This document shows positions 1 to 6,258 of a stretch of 7,172 nt of DNA, in pieces. The notes under the pieces are model-generated. The model saw only the letters and a list, made by a program, of their open reading frames with translations, was not told the origin of the DNA and did not search any database. Positions within the stretch are counted from its first letter, which is position 1. Every line of letters begins with the position of its first letter. The position numbers were made by a program, and so were the translations under genes. The DNA is from an uncultured Lachnospiraceae bacterium (GTDB lineage: Bacteria > Bacillota > Clostridia > Lachnospirales > Lachnospiraceae), in contig CAMWSA010000190.1 in NCBI GenBank assembly GCA_947176785.1, positions 1 through 7,172 on the forward strand. Direction: 5' to 3'.

Positions 1-9
1 CTCTATTAG

Positions 10-18
10 TGATATAAT
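10..18 (+). promoter_or_regulatory. Extended -10 promoter element for parA operon
   Basis: TGA followed by a perfect TATAAT (13-18) forms a TGnTATAAT extended -10, which places transcription start near 25 and leaves a short untranslated leader before the parA start at 68. The -35 region would fall outside the window, so only the -10 can be judged. An AAAGG at 51-55 is the likely ribosome binding site, with a rather long spacing of 12 nt to the ATG. Confidence 0.55.
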
Positions 19-67
19 GGAAAGGCACTACAAAAAAGTTACATAATGAGAAAGGTAATATAAATCT

Positions 68-838
68 ATGGGTAGAATTATTGCAGTCGCAAATCAAAAA
101 GGTGGCGTGGGAAAAACTACGACATCAATTAATCTGTCAGCCGCCCTGGCGGCAAAGGATAAGAAGGTCCTGGTAATTGATACGGATCCTCAAGGTAATA
201 CCACCAGTGGCTTTGGCATTGATAAGAATAACCTGGATGAAACCATCTATGAATTGATCCTGGAGGAGTGTACAATTAATGACTGCATTATAACAGATGT
301 CATTCCTAATGTATCTGTTATTCCTTCCAATGTAAATCTGGCGGCCGCAGAGATTGAGTTGATCGGGGTAGATCGCAAAGAATTTATACTTAGAAATGCA
401 GTGGATTTTGTAGTGGATAAATATGACTATATCATTATTGACTGCCCTCCTTCATTAAATATGCTTACTATCAATTCCATGACGACTGCAAATTCCGTAT
501 TGGTTCCTATTCAATGTGAATATTATGCGCTGGAAGGACTTAGTCAGTTAATCCATACAATAAATCTGGTGAAGGAAAGACTGAATCCTGAGTTGGAGAT
601 GGAGGGTGTTATTTTTACAATGTACGATTCTCGTACAAACCTGTCTATGCAGGTGGTGGAAAATGTCAAGAGCAACCTGACACAGTACATATTTAAGACA
701 TTGATTCCAAGGAATATTCGTCTGGCAGAAGCCCCCAGTTATGGACAGCCAATTACCATTTATGATCCCAAATCAGCCGGATCAGAAGCATATATTGAAT
801 TGGCTAAGGAATTGATTCTCAAAAACGAGGAATTCTAA
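68..838 (+). CDS. parA: ParA/Soj chromosome-partitioning ATPase
   Basis: This is a 256-aa P-loop ATPase of the ParA/MinD family. It binds ATP, dimerises on the nucleoid and works with ParB in origin segregation and control of replication initiation. The sequence shows a deviant Walker A KGGVGKTT at residues 11-18 with the signature lysine K11 and catalytic K16. The switch I/Walker A' motif DTDPQGN lies at 38-44 and Walker B IIIDCPPS at 122-129. The C-terminal PRNIRLAEAPSYGQPI block (214-229) is typical of Soj proteins. The length is normal for the short chromosomal ParA type, which lacks the N-terminal DNA-binding domain of plasmid ParAs. parB follows after 50 nt. The start at 68 places the P loop at the usual distance from the N terminus. 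Identification is firm. Confidence 0.97.
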   Translation: MGRIIAVANQKGGVGKTTTSINLSAALAAKDKKVLVIDTDPQGNTTSGFGIDKNNLDETIYELILEECTINDCIITDVIPNVSVIPSNVNLAAAEIELIGVDRKEFILRNAVDFVVDKYDYIIIDCPPSLNMLTINSMTTANSVLVPIQCEYYALEGLSQLIHTINLVKERLNPELEMEGVIFTMYDSRTNLSMQVVENVKSNLTQYIFKTLIPRNIRLAEAPSYGQPITIYDPKSAGSEAYIELAKELILKNEEF

Positions 839-888
839 ACAGTATATTCCAGAGACATGCGGGACTGCAATAAGAAAGGAATGAGGCT

Positions 889-1776
889 ATGGCAGCGTCG
901 AGAGGATTGGGTAAGGGTTTGGATGTGATGATTCCAAATATTGTCGGAGAAACAAAAGAGAAAAAGCAGAAGGCGGATGCAAGGGAAGAATCTCCAGAGA
1001 CCACTGTAGCAATCACTAAAGTGGAGCCAAACAGAAAACAGCCCCGTAAATTTTTCGATGAAGATAAGCTTCAGGAGTTGGCAGATTCTATCAGGCAGTT
1101 TGGCCTGCTGCAACCTATCTTAGTACAGGACAGAAAAGATCATTATGAAATCATAGCAGGTGAGAGAAGATGGAGAGCCGCCAGGCTTGCCGGATTGAAG
1201 GAAGTACCTGTTATAATAAAAAATTATTCTGATCAGGAGATTGTGGAGATAGCGCTGATCGAGAATATTCAGAGAGAGGACTTAAATCCTATTGAGGAGG
1301 CCCAGGCATACAAACGTCTGCTGGAGGAGTTTAATCTAAAACAGGATGAGGTTGCGGAAAGAGTATCCAAGAGCCGGGCTGCAGTGACCAATTCCATTCG
1401 TCTGCTGAAGCTGGGAGACAGGGTACAGCAGATGGTTATTGATGATATGATTAGTACTGGTCATGCGAGAGCCCTTCTGGCTGTAGAGGATGAGGAAGAG
1501 CAGTACAATCTGGCTCAGAAAATATTTGACGAAAAACTCAGTGTCAGAGATGTTGAAAAAATGGTGAAAAATCTGCATAAACCTGTCAGGACAAAAAAGC
1601 TGGATGACAAGGCTATGCAGGCAATCTATCTGGATATAGAGGAAAGGTTAAAACAAAAACTGAGTACAAAGGTAGCAGTGACTTCTAAGGGTGAAGGGAT
1701 CGGTAGAATTGAGATTGAATTTTACAGTCATGAAGACCTGGAACGGATTTTGGATATGATTGGAAAAAGGGGTTAG
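889..1776 (+). CDS. parB: ParB/Spo0J chromosome-partitioning protein
   Basis: This 295-aa protein is a CTP-dependent DNA clamp that loads at parS sites, spreads on DNA and stimulates ParA ATPase. The N-terminal MAASRGLGKGLDVMIP stretch matches the ParA-stimulating peptide region with its basic residue. The CTP-binding ParB/Srx fold spans about 42-135, with GERRWRAAR at 91-99 and ENIQREDLNPIEEA at 125-138. The helix-turn-helix for parS lies around 152-175 (DEVAERVSKSRAAVTNSIRLLKL), followed by TGHARALLAVED at 190-201. The C-terminal dimerisation domain is about 240-295. AAAGGA at 875-880 sits 8 nt before the ATG. It forms the classic pair with parA. No parS palindrome was seen in the window, so its binding sites lie elsewhere. 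Confidence 0.97.
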   Translation: MAASRGLGKGLDVMIPNIVGETKEKKQKADAREESPETTVAITKVEPNRKQPRKFFDEDKLQELADSIRQFGLLQPILVQDRKDHYEIIAGERRWRAARLAGLKEVPVIIKNYSDQEIVEIALIENIQREDLNPIEEAQAYKRLLEEFNLKQDEVAERVSKSRAAVTNSIRLLKLGDRVQQMVIDDMISTGHARALLAVEDEEEQYNLAQKIFDEKLSVRDVEKMVKNLHKPVRTKKLDDKAMQAIYLDIEERLKQKLSTKVAVTSKGEGIGRIEIEFYSHEDLERILDMIGKRG

Positions 1777-1784
1777 TTATTAAT

Positions 1785-1814
1785 GCAATATCACGGGATT
1801 AACCTGTAGTATGC
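1785..1814 (+). repeat. Diverged bulged hairpin after parB (copy 0 of the hairpin-SD module)
   Basis: GCA (1785-1787) pairs with TGC (1812-1814), A1788 is bulged, and TATCACGGG (1789-1797) pairs with CCTGTAGTA (1803-1811) with one C-A mismatch, around an ATTAA loop. It is followed by TGGGCAGAGGAAAG, the same tail seen after the hairpins in the 75-bp repeats. The primary sequence differs widely from those repeats but the architecture (3 bp, one-base bulge, long stem) is the same. No T-tract follows, so it is not an intrinsic terminator. Confidence 0.6.
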
Positions 1815-1820
1815 TGGGCA

Positions 1821-2120
1821 GAGGAAAGTTTGGAAGTAAAGCTTCCAAATACTGATTGGTGCAATATCGCAGGCGAGGCCCGCGATATGCGGGAAGAGGA
1901 AAGTTTGGAAGTAGAACTTCCAAATACTGATTGGTGCAATATCGCAGGCGAAGCCCGCGATATGCGGGAAGAGGAAAGTTTGGAAGTAAAACTTCCAAAT
2001 ACTGATCGGTGCAATATCGCAGGCGAGGCCCGCGATATGCGGGAAGAGGTAAGTTTGGAAGTAAAACTTCTAAATAATGATTGGTACAATATCGCAGGCG
2101 AGGCCCGCGATATGTGGGTA
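1821..2120 (+). repeat. Four tandem 75-bp palindromic repeats
   Basis: Units start at 1821, 1896, 1971 and 2046 and are each exactly 75 bp. Copies 1-3 differ from each other at only a few positions (copies 1 and 2 at three). Copy 4, next to the gene, is the most diverged. Each unit holds two inverted repeats. The first is TTTGGAAGT/ACTTCCAAA around a 3-nt loop (1829-1849 in copy 1, one G-T pair there). The second is a GC-rich bulged hairpin at 1861-1890, made of GCA/TGC, a bulged A, TATCGC/GCGATA, an A-C mismatch and GGC/GCC around loop GAG or GAA. Each unit ends GGG(A/T)AGAGG(A/T)AA, a strong Shine-Dalgarno-like sequence. Because 75 is a multiple of three, a 25-residue peptide frame stays open. 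I do not know a named family for this repeat. It resembles REP-like or small palindromic elements. Confidence 0.95.
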
Positions 2121-2129
2121 GAGGTAAAT

Positions 2130-2666
2130 ATGAACAACACAGGATACAGTGAATTGTTAAATACCATAGGTTTGGGTAATATAGATATAGGATATTTTCT
2201 CATCGGTATGACAGCGTTGTTAACCATATTATTGATCGTAATGATTTGCCTTATTGTAAAGACGCAGAAGTTGAAGCGGCGTCTTGATAAATTCATTTTG
2301 GGTAAGGATGGAGTAAGCCTGGAACAGGATATCATTGCTCTTTTTGAAGATAATAAATTTCTTAAGATTAATACCGATAAGAATAAAAAAGATATTCAGA
2401 CCTTGTATAAGCGGTTGGAGACAACTTATCAAAAGATGGGGCTGGTAAAATATGATGCTTTTCAACAAATGGGTGGAAAGTTAAGCTTCAGCCTTGCCCT
2501 GCTCAATGAAAACAATGATGGTTTTATTATCAATTCCGTACATAGTACGGATGGCTGCTATTCCTATACTAAGGCAATAATTGCGGGAGAATGTTCCATA
2601 ACTCTAGGAAAAGAAGAGGAAAAAGCATTAGCTATAGCCATGGGAGAGGAAAAGAAGCAAGCATAA
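2130..2666 (+). CDS. DUF4446 family membrane-anchored protein
   Basis: This 178-aa protein has one N-terminal transmembrane segment (about residues 19-43, IDIGYFLIGMTALLTILLIV). A basic, probably helical linker follows (44-105), then a conserved C-terminal domain with GLVKYDAFQQMGGKLSFSLALLNENNDGFIINSVHS at 104-139. That GLVRYDAF...GG..SFSLALL...GF pattern is characteristic of DUF4446, a family usually found beside parAB in Clostridia; its function is not known to me. The start at 2130 is preferred because AGAGG (2120-2124) sits 5 nt upstream and the length fits the family. The same frame stays open upstream through the 75-bp repeats to a TTG at 1830, which would add exactly 100 residues of repeat peptide. 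I regard that extension as unlikely but not excluded. Topology by inference is a short extracytoplasmic N terminus and a cytoplasmic domain. Confidence 0.88.
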   Translation: MNNTGYSELLNTIGLGNIDIGYFLIGMTALLTILLIVMICLIVKTQKLKRRLDKFILGKDGVSLEQDIIALFEDNKFLKINTDKNKKDIQTLYKRLETTYQKMGLVKYDAFQQMGGKLSFSLALLNENNDGFIINSVHSTDGCYSYTKAIIAGECSITLGKEEEKALAIAMGEEKKQA

Positions 2667-2687
2667 CAAAAAAGCATGGGTATGAAT

Positions 2688-2725
2688 ACATTATTGCAGG
2701 TTAGTCTGCAATATGTGGGTAGAGG
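2688..2725 (+). promoter_or_regulatory. Bulged hairpin plus ribosome binding site before the HD-GYP gene
   Basis: ACA (2688-2690) pairs with TGT (2714-2716), T2691 is bulged, and TATTGCAG (2692-2699) pairs perfectly with CTGCAATA (2706-2713) around loop GTTAGT. GGGTAGAGG follows (2717-2725) and lies 5 nt before the ATG at 2731. From ATATGTGGG through the ATG the sequence is nearly identical to the end of repeat copy 4 before DUF4446. The stem itself carries paired substitutions relative to that copy. The hairpin does not overlap the Shine-Dalgarno, so it is more likely to affect mRNA stability, processing or ribosome access indirectly than to sequester the site. Confidence 0.7.
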
Positions 2726-2730
2726 TAAAA

Positions 2731-3780
2731 ATGATTGTCAGAAAAGTAGAGGAATTGGTAGGAAACGAAGTTTTAGCCAGAGATCTGACTACCTGGGACT
2801 ATCAGACCATTTTGCCGGAAGAGGCAGTTATCCGTGTGGATTATATTGAAAAGTTGAAGGATTTGGGAATCAAGGAGGTCTGCATCCATGAGGAGGAGGA
2901 GAGTTATGAGAGCCTGATTCTAAAAACGGAAATAGAATGCTCAGTTAAGAAGAAGGTTAAAGAGATCCTTGAGAAGCATACCTACAAACGCAATGGAAAT
3001 TTGAAAGAACTGAGTAAAACGGCAGATAATATCATTAGCAATATACTCGAGAAGGACCAGGTAGTTGAAAAGGTGTATGATATAAAACAGAGAAATGCAG
3101 ATATATATGAGCATTCTATCAGCATCTGTTCTCTGGCTATATTGACAGCACTAAAATTGGAACTCCCTGCTGAAAAGATTCATGATATTGGAGTGGCCTG
3201 TCTGCTTCATGATATCGGTTTGCGGTATCAGACGCATGATTTTTCCAATAAAAGCCTGGATGAACTGCCTGATTATGAAGTTTCAGAATATAAAAAGCAT
3301 CCAATCTACGGATATTCTGCCCTGGAAGGGGAGAATTGGCTGTCAGAAGCCAGCAAGGATATTGTTTTGCTTCATCATGAAAGGATAAACGGATCAGGCT
3401 ATCCACTGAAAACCAGAGATATTTCTCTGGAATGCCGGATTGTAAGCGTATGTGATGCTTTTGATGAAATGATCTGTGGCATTGGTTGTAAGAGAATAAA
3501 GGTACATGAGGCGGTTGAGTATCTGAAGTTTTATAAAAACAAACAGTTTGATGGAAAGATAGTGGACACTTTTCTGAACTTTACGGCAGTCTACCCGGTG
3601 GGTACGCATGTGCTGACAAGCGAAGGAGAAATTGGTGTAGTAGTGGGTCAGAATAAGGATTTCCAGGATCGCCCCATACTGCGGATTATTAAAAACAGAG
3701 ACGGCAGCAACGTGAAAAGTGAGATTATTAAGGATATGGTTAAGGTTCAGAATCTTTTTATAGAAAAAGTAGTAGGTTAA
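2731..3780 (+). CDS. HD-GYP domain protein, probable c-di-GMP phosphodiesterase
   Basis: This 349-aa soluble protein contains an HD-GYP domain, the HD-superfamily branch that hydrolyses cyclic di-GMP. An N-terminal module (about 1-55, with EVLARDLTTWD and KLKDLGIKEVCI) resembles the small domain often preceding HD-GYP in Clostridia. The HD-GYP domain runs about 115-285. Visible metal or active-site motifs are H128, HD at 160-161 within HDIG, H190 in KKHPIYGYSAL, HHERINGSGYP at 215-225 and D242 in SVCDAFDEM. In the GYP motif the usual Asp of HHExxDG is Asn (N220), a variant I believe also occurs in other members. About 60 residues (286-349) form a C-terminal extension, possibly a small beta domain. 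An in-frame ATG at 2713 lies inside the leader hairpin, so I chose 2731, which has AGAGG at the right distance. Activity is inferred from motifs; degenerate members can act as c-di-GMP sensors instead. Confidence 0.9.
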   Translation: MIVRKVEELVGNEVLARDLTTWDYQTILPEEAVIRVDYIEKLKDLGIKEVCIHEEEESYESLILKTEIECSVKKKVKEILEKHTYKRNGNLKELSKTADNIISNILEKDQVVEKVYDIKQRNADIYEHSISICSLAILTALKLELPAEKIHDIGVACLLHDIGLRYQTHDFSNKSLDELPDYEVSEYKKHPIYGYSALEGENWLSEASKDIVLLHHERINGSGYPLKTRDISLECRIVSVCDAFDEMICGIGCKRIKVHEAVEYLKFYKNKQFDGKIVDTFLNFTAVYPVGTHVLTSEGEIGVVVGQNKDFQDRPILRIIKNRDGSNVKSEIIKDMVKVQNLFIEKVVG

Positions 3781-3789
3781 AGAACCTGC
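3772..3789 (+). promoter_or_regulatory. Hairpin spanning the HD-GYP stop codon, just before the serS ribosome binding site
   Basis: GTAGGTT (3772-3778) pairs with AACCTGC (3783-3789) with one G-T pair around loop AAAG. The serS ribosome binding site AAGGAG (3793-3798) starts 3 nt later. There is no T-tract, so termination is unlikely. It is not the same sequence family as the hairpins at 1785-2716, but it occupies the same position relative to the Shine-Dalgarno. Confidence 0.4.
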
Positions 3790-3809
3790 GGTAAGGAGAT
3801 AGGATTAAA

Positions 3810-5093
3810 ATGATAGACATTAAATTTCTGAGAGAAAATCCTGAGATAGTGAAGGAAAATATTCGCAAAAAATTTCAGGATGAGAAACTGTCCCTGGTGG
3901 ATGAGGTGATCGCATTGGATGCGGAGAACAGGAAAACGCAGCAGGAGGGCGATGATCTACGGGCCAAGCGCAACAAACTGTCTAAGGAAATTGGCGCACT
4001 GATGGCCCAGGGCAAAAAGGAAGAAGCCGAGCAAAAGAAAGCTGAAGTGGCTGCAGGGGCGAAACGTCTGGCGGAACTGGAAACGCTGAAGGAAGAATTG
4101 CAGGAGAAAGTCACCAGGATTATGATGGTGATTCCAAATATTATAGACAGTTCGGTGCCGGTGGGTAAGGACGACAGTGAAAATGTGGAAATTCAGAAAT
4201 ATGGTGAGCCTGTAGTACCTGATTTTGAAGTACCCTATCATGCTGATATATTGTCCAGCATCAATGGCCTGGATAAGGAGTCCGCAGGCCGCACCAGCGG
4301 GAACGGGTTTTATTATCTGATGGGAGATGCGGCCCGGATTCATTCTGCAATGATCAGTTATGCCCGGGATTTCATGATTGATAGGGGATTTACCTATTGT
4401 ATTCCTCCCTTTATGATCCGCAGCAGTGTTGTGAACGGAGTAATGAGCTTTGCCGAGATGGAAGCGATGATGTATAAGATTGAAAATGAAGATCTGTTTC
4501 TGATCGGTACATCCGAGCATTCCATGATAGGGAAGTTCAGGGGTGAAATAGTGCAGAAAAAAGATCTGCCCATCACCATGACTTCCTATTCCCCGTGCTT
4601 CCGCAAGGAGGTTGGTTCTCATGGTATTGAGGAGAGAGGCGTATATAGGGTACATCAGTTTGAAAAGCAGGAGATGGTTGTGCTTTGTGAGCCGGAAGAT
4701 TCCATGAATTGGTATAATAAGATGTGGAGTTATTCGGTAGAATTTTTCCGCAGTCTGGATATTCCCGTGCGCACACTGGAGTGCTGCAGCGGCGATTTGG
4801 CTGACCTAAAGGTAAAGTCCTGTGACATAGAAGCCTGGAGTCCCAGACAGCAGAAATATTTTGAAGTAGGTTCCTGTTCTACTTTAGGAGATGCGCAGGC
4901 AAGGCGTCTTGGTATCCGGGCAAAAGGCGAGAACGGAAATTATTATGTACACACTCTAAATAATACTGTGTTGGCAACTCCCAGGGGATTGATTGCTTTT
5001 CTGGAAAATAATGTGCAGGCGGATGGCAGTATTAAAATTCCTCAGGCGCTGCGCATGTACATGGGCGGAAAGGAAGTAATATATCCCGCATAA
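3810..5093 (+). CDS. serS: Seryl-tRNA synthetase
   Basis: This 427-aa class II synthetase charges tRNA-Ser with serine in the cytoplasm. An N-terminal antiparallel coiled-coil arm that grips the long variable arm of tRNA-Ser spans about 28-105, rich in K/E/A. The catalytic core follows. TSE lies at 234-236, motif 2 FRKEVGSHGIEERGVYRVHQFEKQE at 264-288, ECCSGDL at 324-330 and motif 3 around LNNTVLATPRGLIAFLEN (383-400). Length is normal for bacterial SerRS. Several signatures differ from the common bacterial form: TSEHSM instead of TAEVPL, VGSHG in motif 2, and NNTVLATPR instead of NGSGLAVGR. These look closer to archaeal/eukaryotic-type or SerS2-like enzymes. AAGGAG at 3793-3798 serves the ATG, 11 nt away. 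serS beside the par/DUF4446 genes is a familiar Clostridia arrangement. Confidence 0.96.
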   Translation: MIDIKFLRENPEIVKENIRKKFQDEKLSLVDEVIALDAENRKTQQEGDDLRAKRNKLSKEIGALMAQGKKEEAEQKKAEVAAGAKRLAELETLKEELQEKVTRIMMVIPNIIDSSVPVGKDDSENVEIQKYGEPVVPDFEVPYHADILSSINGLDKESAGRTSGNGFYYLMGDAARIHSAMISYARDFMIDRGFTYCIPPFMIRSSVVNGVMSFAEMEAMMYKIENEDLFLIGTSEHSMIGKFRGEIVQKKDLPITMTSYSPCFRKEVGSHGIEERGVYRVHQFEKQEMVVLCEPEDSMNWYNKMWSYSVEFFRSLDIPVRTLECCSGDLADLKVKSCDIEAWSPRQQKYFEVGSCSTLGDAQARRLGIRAKGENGNYYVHTLNNTVLATPRGLIAFLENNVQADGSIKIPQALRMYMGGKEVIYPA

Positions 5094-5118
5094 AAATATA
5101 TCTTGAAAAACAGCATGG

Positions 5119-5125
5119 AAGAAGG
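5119..5125 (+). promoter_or_regulatory. Ribosome binding site that selects a TTG start for DUF3881
   Basis: AAGAAGG ends 8 nt before TTG at 5134, an ideal spacing. A GTG at 5125 is in frame but overlaps this site, leaving no room for its own Shine-Dalgarno. Confidence 0.6.
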
Positions 5126-5133
5126 TGAAACCT

Positions 5134-6024
5134 TTGCACAAATTCATGAGAGCCATCGGCTTTAGTGATTATACAGATCGAAACAAATTAAAGGAATTGC
5201 TAAAGAATGTGATTCTGACAGCGGATCAGCGGGCTTATACCATCAATGACGAAGACATAATGCTGGGTGAATTCAGCAAAGGCTTTGCCGAAAACATGGG
5301 TATAACAGTCTGTGGAGAATTTGATGAGGAAGACAAATTCACATATGAATATTATTATCCATATTTAAGAGGCAGTGGCATTACCAGCATGGAAGATATC
5401 TCTGTGGAACGCCATGCCTCCAGAGAATCTTATGCAGGTGTGTGTGATGATATCAAAGTGGGCATTTCCCTGATTTTTTACTTGCAGAACAGGATTCCTT
5501 ATGTGAAAGCGCATTTTTGCGGGGAACTCCCCATTCGGGGAACCAGCCTGACCCTGTCCGGTTTGTCCATCCAGGGCAGTATTTTGCTTCCAATTGAAAA
5601 GGATGAAGAACAGAAACAGAGGATCAGACAGGATTCCGTGAATCGCACCAATCTGATTGCCGCCGCCCGCAAGGGGGATGAAGATGCCATGGATATGCTG
5701 ACCATGGAGGATATGGACATGTACAGTACCATATCCAGAAAAATTCAGAAGGAAGACGTATTCAGCATAGTGGACTCCTATTTTATGCCCTATGGTGTGG
5801 AATGCGACCATTATTCTGTGCTGGGAGAAATTTTGGAATGCAACAAAGTTCGAAACAAAATTACAGGTGAAGAAATTTTTTTATTAAAAATTTGCTGTAA
5901 TGAATTGACATTTGACGTCGCAATTAATATAATAGATATGTTAGGAGAACCCCAGATTGGAAGAAGATTTAAAGGAACCATCTGGCTACAGGGATTCATT
6001 AATTTTCCTGGTTATTCCGAATAG
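5134..6024 (+). CDS. DUF3881 family protein
   Basis: This 296-aa protein has no signal peptide or membrane segment, so it is probably cytoplasmic. Its N terminus, MHKFMRAIGFSDYTDRNKLKELL, matches the usual beginning of DUF3881 (MHKFLRAIGFS-like), which supports the TTG start at 5134 over the GTG at 5125. Other visible stretches are an acidic middle with YEYYYPYLRGSGI, a hydrophobic beta-rich segment around GISLIFYLQNRIPYV, and a C terminus with DVAINIIDMLGEPQIGRRFKGTIWLQGFINF. The family is known to me mostly from Lachnospiraceae and has no assigned function. It follows serS by 40 nt, so it is probably the last protein gene of the operon. The stop codon is only 9 nt from a tRNA-like remnant. 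Confidence 0.85.
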   Translation: MHKFMRAIGFSDYTDRNKLKELLKNVILTADQRAYTINDEDIMLGEFSKGFAENMGITVCGEFDEEDKFTYEYYYPYLRGSGITSMEDISVERHASRESYAGVCDDIKVGISLIFYLQNRIPYVKAHFCGELPIRGTSLTLSGLSIQGSILLPIEKDEEQKQRIRQDSVNRTNLIAAARKGDEDAMDMLTMEDMDMYSTISRKIQKEDVFSIVDSYFMPYGVECDHYSVLGEILECNKVRNKITGEEIFLLKICCNELTFDVAINIIDMLGEPQIGRRFKGTIWLQGFINFPGYSE

Positions 6025-6033
6025 TGGTACTAA

Positions 6034-6099
6034 GTTGGTGTAGCACAGCGGATAGTCAACCGCTTCCAAAGCGGCAGGTGTTCGTTTGCCGGAGCAACG
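6034..6099 (+). pseudogene. Degenerate tRNA (Trp-like anticodon CCA)
   Basis: The stretch looks like a tRNA. It has an acceptor-like GTTGGTG, TA, a D-arm GCAC-AGCGGATA-GTC, and an anticodon stem CCGC/GCGG around loop TTCCAAA, giving anticodon CCA. A remnant GTTCG T-loop and GGAGCAAC at the 3' side follow. It is about 8 nt too short. The acceptor pairs at only five of seven positions, the 3' D-stem strand has lost a base (GTC where GTGC would pair), and the 5' strand of the T-stem is missing. I read it as a decayed tRNA. The Trp identity is weak, since a shifted loop would give TCC (Gly). Confidence 0.5.
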
Positions 6100-6126
6100 T
6101 AGAATCAACAATTTCATAGCTGAATG

Positions 6127-6148
6127 ATTTGCGTATTAGCAAATTTTT
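6127..6148 (+). terminator. Weak intrinsic terminator candidate
   Basis: ATTTGC (6127-6132) and GCAAAT (6139-6144) form a 6-bp stem with loop GTATTA, running into TTTTT. The stem has only two G-C pairs, so termination would be weak. It lies between two tRNA remnants and could end transcripts from the serS-DUF3881 operon. Confidence 0.3.
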
Positions 6149-6155
6149 CATACAA

Positions 6156-6226
6156 ATCCTCGTAGCTCAGATGGATAGAGCGATTGCCTCCTAAGAAAAC
6201 CTACAACGGAAACTTTTTGGAGGACA
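6156..6226 (+). pseudogene. Broken tRNA-Arg(CCT): intact 5' half, foreign 3' half
   Basis: Positions 6161-6195 match the intact tRNA-Arg 103 bp downstream almost perfectly. The 23 bases from CGTAGCTC are identical, then two differ, then GCCTCCTAAG is identical. The match includes the D-arm and anticodon loop CTCCTAA, and stops just after the loop. The next bases (AAAACCTAC...) do not complete the anticodon stem or a T-arm. GAGGA at 6220-6224 could pair with TCCTC of the acceptor, giving a tRNA-sized span, but no T-loop is recognisable. The break at the anticodon loop is what an integration, excision or deletion in a tRNA target would leave. Confidence 0.7.
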
Positions 6227-6258
6227 TGAGGTTGTAAGTCACACACAATTTTATACAC

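Noticed and set aside
2..46. Tail of an upstream gene or a tiny ORF before parA
   Set aside because: The short open frame ends at 46 but does not resemble the C terminus of RsmG or another expected neighbour, and it overlaps the -10 element.
1861..2115. GC-rich repeat hairpins as intrinsic terminators
   Set aside because: None is followed by a T-tract; each is followed by a purine-rich Shine-Dalgarno-like sequence.
1821..2120. CRISPR array
   Set aside because: The whole 75-bp unit is repeated with no variable spacers, and no cas genes are visible.
1780..2335. Minus-strand reading frames across the repeats
   Set aside because: They are antisense to the array and the start of DUF4446, match no family I know, and owe their openness to the repeat.
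2713..2730. Earlier ATG for the HD-GYP gene (MWVEVK extension)
   Set aside because: It lies in the leader hairpin and overlaps the ribosome binding site used by the ATG at 2731.
6196..6258. Group I intron in the broken tRNA-Arg
   Set aside because: The insert is too short, shows no intron core, and no matching 3' tRNA half follows directly; a complete new tRNA starts instead.
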